From assembly GCA_948099385.1 (NCBI GenBank), contig CANUEZ040000151.1, positions 5,650,001 through 5,714,000 of the forward strand: a DNA stretch of 64,000 nt. Direction: 5' to 3'. Positions 60,989 through 64,000 of this stretch are shown here, piece by piece. The notes beneath the pieces were generated by a model, which had not been told where the DNA came from, made no database searches, and worked only from the letters and a program-made list of their open reading frames with translations. Each line of letters begins with the position of its first letter. The stretch's first letter is position 1. Source of the stretch: Fasciola hepatica. Taxonomy: Eukaryota; Platyhelminthes; Trematoda; Plagiorchiida; Fasciolidae. Position numbers and translations under genes: made by a program.

Positions 60989-62100
60989 GTGGGGTACTGG
61001 TCGGTTTTGGCGCCAGTGCATCCTCCTCCGCAGTTGAACGAGTTAAATCTCTCAAAAGAAATGGTGCGTAATTACCTACAGGAACTAAACAGCGTCAAGT
61101 CAGCGGGTTCAGATGGCATCCACCCGGTTCTCATCAAGCCGCTGGTGGACATCATAGCTCCATCAGTATGCAAGCTGTACAGGTCCACGTTTGACCAGAT
61201 TAAGCCGCCTCAGGACTGGAAAAGCGCGGCCGTCTTGGCGATGAACAAGAGTGGACCTAAGTCGGCTATGGATAACTAAATGCTGGTAAGCCTGACTAGC
61301 GTTTTGTGTAGATTTCTTGAGAAGATCATCCGCGCCCACATCTGCCAGCACTTATTGGAGCACTCCACGCTAAGCCTAGTCCAGCATGGATTCCTAAAAA
61401 GTAGATCATGTCTGATCAATCCCTTGTGCTTCTTAGATGAAGTGACTCGATGATTGGACGGGCGTAAGCAAGTCGAAATATGTCACCCAGACCTCAGCAA
61501 AGCGTTCGACTCCGTTAATCATCTTTTGCTGTGCAAGACGAAGACGTTCGATATAGATAGATCAGTATATAGGTGGCTGGCGGATTTCCTTTTCTTACAA
61601 GACGTTTTACGTGAAAGTAGAGGACAGATGCTCTAGCTTGGTGAACGTCGCCAGTGGCGCACCTCAAGGATCCGTCCTAAGCCCGATGCTGTTCTTGTTG
61701 TTTGTTAGCGACCTGTCATTCGCCTAGTTTTATTTTTGCGGACATGAAAGTTGTAGAATCTGAGGGTAGGGGCGGTCTAGGTAGGGATGTAGGAATCTTC
61801 CTGGGCTGGGCATACAGGTGGGACTTACCGCTGAACGCTGGAAAAAGCCATTTGTTGTCAAGGTCAACAGAAAGCCTAACTGTCGCTCATGACCAAGGGC
61901 TGTTCACCATGGAAACAGTCGTTAGGGTTAAACACCTCGGGGTCATTATGAGCGGTGACTTTAAATGGTCGGACCATTGCAACGCTGCTGCACAACAGGC
62001 TCGTGATGAGCTCTTTAGACTGCGATCAGCATTGTTTTGCCGGCAGCCGGAAATATTCGTACCTACTTACATGCCTATAGTACGACCTTACTTATAAGGT
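60989..62100 (+). pseudogene. CR1-B ORF2, reverse transcriptase part
   Basis: In order: SAGSDGIHPVLIKPLVD (usually AGPDG), PPQDWKSAAVLAMNKSG, SVLCRFLEKIIRAHICQH, LVQHGFLKSRSCL, HPDLSKAFDSVNHLLL (first catalytic Asp region), GAPQGSVLSPMLFLL after a frameshift (about 61656-61700), and FIFADMKVV at about 61729-61755, where the YADD box has lost its second aspartate. Then come YRWDLPLNAGKSHLLSRSTE and FKWSDHCNAAA, which closely match the CR1-B spacer at 15440-15720, and the frame stops at 62097. At least four frameshifts or stops. This copy shows the RT palm that is missing in the spacers. Confidence 0.82.
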
Positions 62101-62291
62101 AGTGTGCAGGCTTGGGCCTCCAAATGCCTCAATATGGTCATGGGTGGGTGTCTCAGTCTCCGAAATGGCTACTCGTCCTGAACGCCCCTCAAAATGCTCC
62201 CAAGTGACCGTACGTCTAACACAGCCTCTGCTAAGGAAGTCCTACTTACTGCCTTTTCGTGGCGGTGTTCCCACTAAAGTGAGAGGACGAA
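62101..62291. other. Unidentified sequence before the last RTE copy
   Basis: CR1-B similarity fades shortly after 62115 (caggcttgg). The remaining 170 or so bases have no match I recognise and run directly into the RTE 5' end at 62292. Confidence 0.4.
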
Positions 62292-64000
62292 ACCATCACG
62301 ACGAGACTGCACCTTGACGTGGTGTGATGGCTTGCGCGCCTCTATGACCCAAAGAGCTATACAGGATGGCTTTTTTAGCCGGAGATGCAATCATACCTGA
62401 CAGGTCAATGGGTAGAGGTCAGACAAAGTCCAGTCTCCTGGTCCTCCAGGTTGGGGGTTGATTTGAGCTGGCAACTAAGTCGGAAAAACCAGTGGAAGAA
62501 TAATTGATCCAAGCAAATGGGCTTCCACCAAGCCATCCCGCTGCCTTGCGGATAGGTTCTTGTTAGAATTAAAGGCTTTGGATGAGAATCCTAACCGTTC
62601 TCCTGCTTTGAGGCTGGGCACCCTAGCAGTACCCGTCCAACATCTCCCATGAACTGCACGAATATAAAGAATTCCATACTGCATCGGTCGTCGCGCAGGC
62701 TAATCAGGACCGCGCTGCCCATTGCATCGAGCGGGGTGGGTAGTGACAAGTGTGCTACTGCTCAGAGTTCCCTCTCTGTTATTCAACCTTTGTCTTCTGT
62801 CCCTAACCATCCCTCTTTGCCCCATCTATCGACTCACAATGCTCCCATTGATAACACGGTCGATACTCGCAACGATTCACTGTCAAATAGTGTCGGGAAT
62901 AATCCTCTGACTGGTAACTCACATTTTCTCAAGCCTCGTCAGCCTCTGAATCTCGGCTCCTTCAACGTGCGTACACTCATGCAGGCCGGTCAGCAGGCGT
63001 GCCTAGCCCTCACAATGAACTCTCTGAAGATTGATGTTTGCTGCTTAAGCGAAACGCGTATCCAGGATTCGAGCAGTGTGATTCAACTAACTGCTCCTGG
63101 TATCTTATCGAGGTATTTCTTGCGCACCTCAGGAGACGAAGCAGCTAGAGTTGTGGGTCAACGTGGTGTAGGAATAGTCTTGACTGACAAGGCTGAGGCT
63201 GCCCTATTAGACTGGATCCCTGTTAACAGTCGTTTATGTGCTGTGAGACTCCAAGGGTCGGTTGGCGTTCGAAAGGATAGTTGTGTTAAACGCAATTTGT
63301 TCGTGATCTCGGCGTACGCCCCAACGGACTGCAGCTCAGACTTGCAGAAAGATGAGTTCTATGATGCCCTCGCCACTCTCGTTCGCAGCAGTAAAGGTTC
63401 CGACATTGTAGTGCTAGCTGGTGACTTCAACGCACAAGTTGGCAAACTCAGTGTGTCAGAAGCCTGTTTAGGTGGGCGTTGTGCTTTACCCGCTGAGCGT
63501 ATAGATAACGGGGATAGACTTCTCCAGTTTTGTGCAGACAATCGATTGTTCTTGTCTAGCACAGATTTCCGACACAGCTCGCGTCGCACAGCGACATGGC
63601 GCTCTAACTCTACAGGTACTTTTAGTCAAATTGACCATATCGCCGTAAGCTACCGATGGCGCAGTTCTGTTCAGAACTGTAGATCTTACTGGTCCACGTA
63701 CGTAGAGTCGGACCATGCATTAGTTTTAATGCGATTATCTCTCCAGCTCCATGGCCATCGTCGCAAACCGCAAACCGGATTAGCCGTGCAACGTTTGTGT
63801 GATCCAGACGTTTGCACCCGTTATGAGCAGAAGTTAGCACATGAGCTAGGATCCACGGAGAACAGTAATGTAGATGAGCATTGGTCTCATATCAAACAGG
63901 CGATGCACGTTGCAGCAGGTTTTGCCTGTGGTCCTGGATCCGTTGTCCATCAACGACACTGGATCTCGCAAATGTCGTTGAGTATAATGGAGCAAAAGCG
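62292..64000 (+). mobile_element. RTE-like element, 5' part (cut by the window edge)
   Basis: Starts accatcacgacgagactgc with the same 5' region as the other RTE copies and continues to the end of the window. It is the best-preserved copy here, with no stop in the visible ORF. It is a mosaic of variants otherwise found in the 22.5-kb copy (for example aacgcaatttgttcgtg) and in the array (for example ctctgactggtaactc). Confidence 0.93.
62649..64000 (+). CDS. RTE endonuclease-reverse transcriptase, N-terminal 450 codons (open to window edge)
   Basis: From ATG 62649 the frame is open to 64000 with no stop. It covers a serine/asparagine-rich leader, then the apurinic-type endonuclease with every key motif: FNVRTL, CCLSETRIQD, GVGIVLT, LFVISAYAPTDC, LAGDFNAQVG, TDFRHSSRR, SQIDHIAVS and, unlike all other copies here, YVESDHALV with the catalytic aspartate-histidine pair intact (about 63703-63729). 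The region between endonuclease and RT follows (DPDVCTRYEQKLAHELG, HWISQMSLSIMEQK). The RT lies beyond the window. Only this copy could encode an active endonuclease; whether its RT is also intact cannot be seen. Confidence 0.85.
   Translation, partial: MNCTNIKNSILHRSSRRLIRTALPIASSGVGSDKCATAQSSLSVIQPLSSVPNHPSLPHLSTHNAPIDNTVDTRNDSLSNSVGNNPLTGNSHFLKPRQPLNLGSFNVRTLMQAGQQACLALTMNSLKIDVCCLSETRIQDSSSVIQLTAPGILSRYFLRTSGDEAARVVGQRGVGIVLTDKAEAALLDWIPVNSRLCAVRLQGSVGVRKDSCVKRNLFVISAYAPTDCSSDLQKDEFYDALATLVRSSKGSDIVVLAGDFNAQVGKLSVSEACLGGRCALPAERIDNGDRLLQFCADNRLFLSSTDFRHSSRRTATWRSNSTGTFSQIDHIAVSYRWRSSVQNCRSYWSTYVESDHALVLMRLSLQLHGHRRKPQTGLAVQRLCDPDVCTRYEQKLAHELGSTENSNVDEHWSHIKQAMHVAAGFACGPGSVVHQRHWISQMSLSIMEQK

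Overview
This is eukaryotic repeat DNA. I find no host gene, operon, tRNA, rRNA or CRISPR array. Recognisable coding sequence belongs to retrotransposons, all on the + strand: one BEL/Pao LTR relic, two or three CR1-like non-LTR families (called CR1-A, CR1-B and CR1-C here), and one RTE-like non-LTR family. The mix and the protein style suggest a flatworm, most likely a trematode. That is inference from recall of these families, not a database match.

Layout. 1-8.4 kb: old degraded sequence with a truncated BEL/Pao integrase (596-1417), a pair of diverged LTR-like repeats (2103-2481, 4151-4716), a CR1-A-like relic (about 5.75-6.68 kb) and the 5' part of a CR1-B element (about 7.8-9.26 kb). 9262-13884: a nearly complete CR1-A element with ORF1 and ORF2, inserted in the CR1-B element. 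11835-27314: a tandem duplication with a 4,789-bp period (2 full copies plus a third, partial one) containing the 3' half of CR1-A plus a CR1-B spacer; an RTE element with an 8-bp target duplication sits in the third copy (about 22520-26363). 27315-28718: a CR1-C relic with a 5'-truncated RTE fragment in it. 28801-59926: eight head-to-tail RTE copies with a period of exactly 3,900 bp, nearly identical and all carrying the same inactivating mutations. 59927-62100: the rest of the CR1-B element that hosted the RTE array. 62292-64000: the start of another RTE copy whose reading frame is open to the window edge and keeps its endonuclease catalytic residues.

The main result is structural. Both tandem arrays have the geometry expected from unequal crossing over between a full-length non-LTR element and a nearby 5'-truncated copy of the same family. 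In the 3,900-bp array this can be read directly. Each internal unit is one RTE plus an 82-bp piece of host CR1-B DNA that originally separated the truncated fragment from the full element. Only the last unit keeps the original RTE 3' end and (GAT)n tail. The array therefore grew by recombination after the element was already dead, not by retrotransposition.
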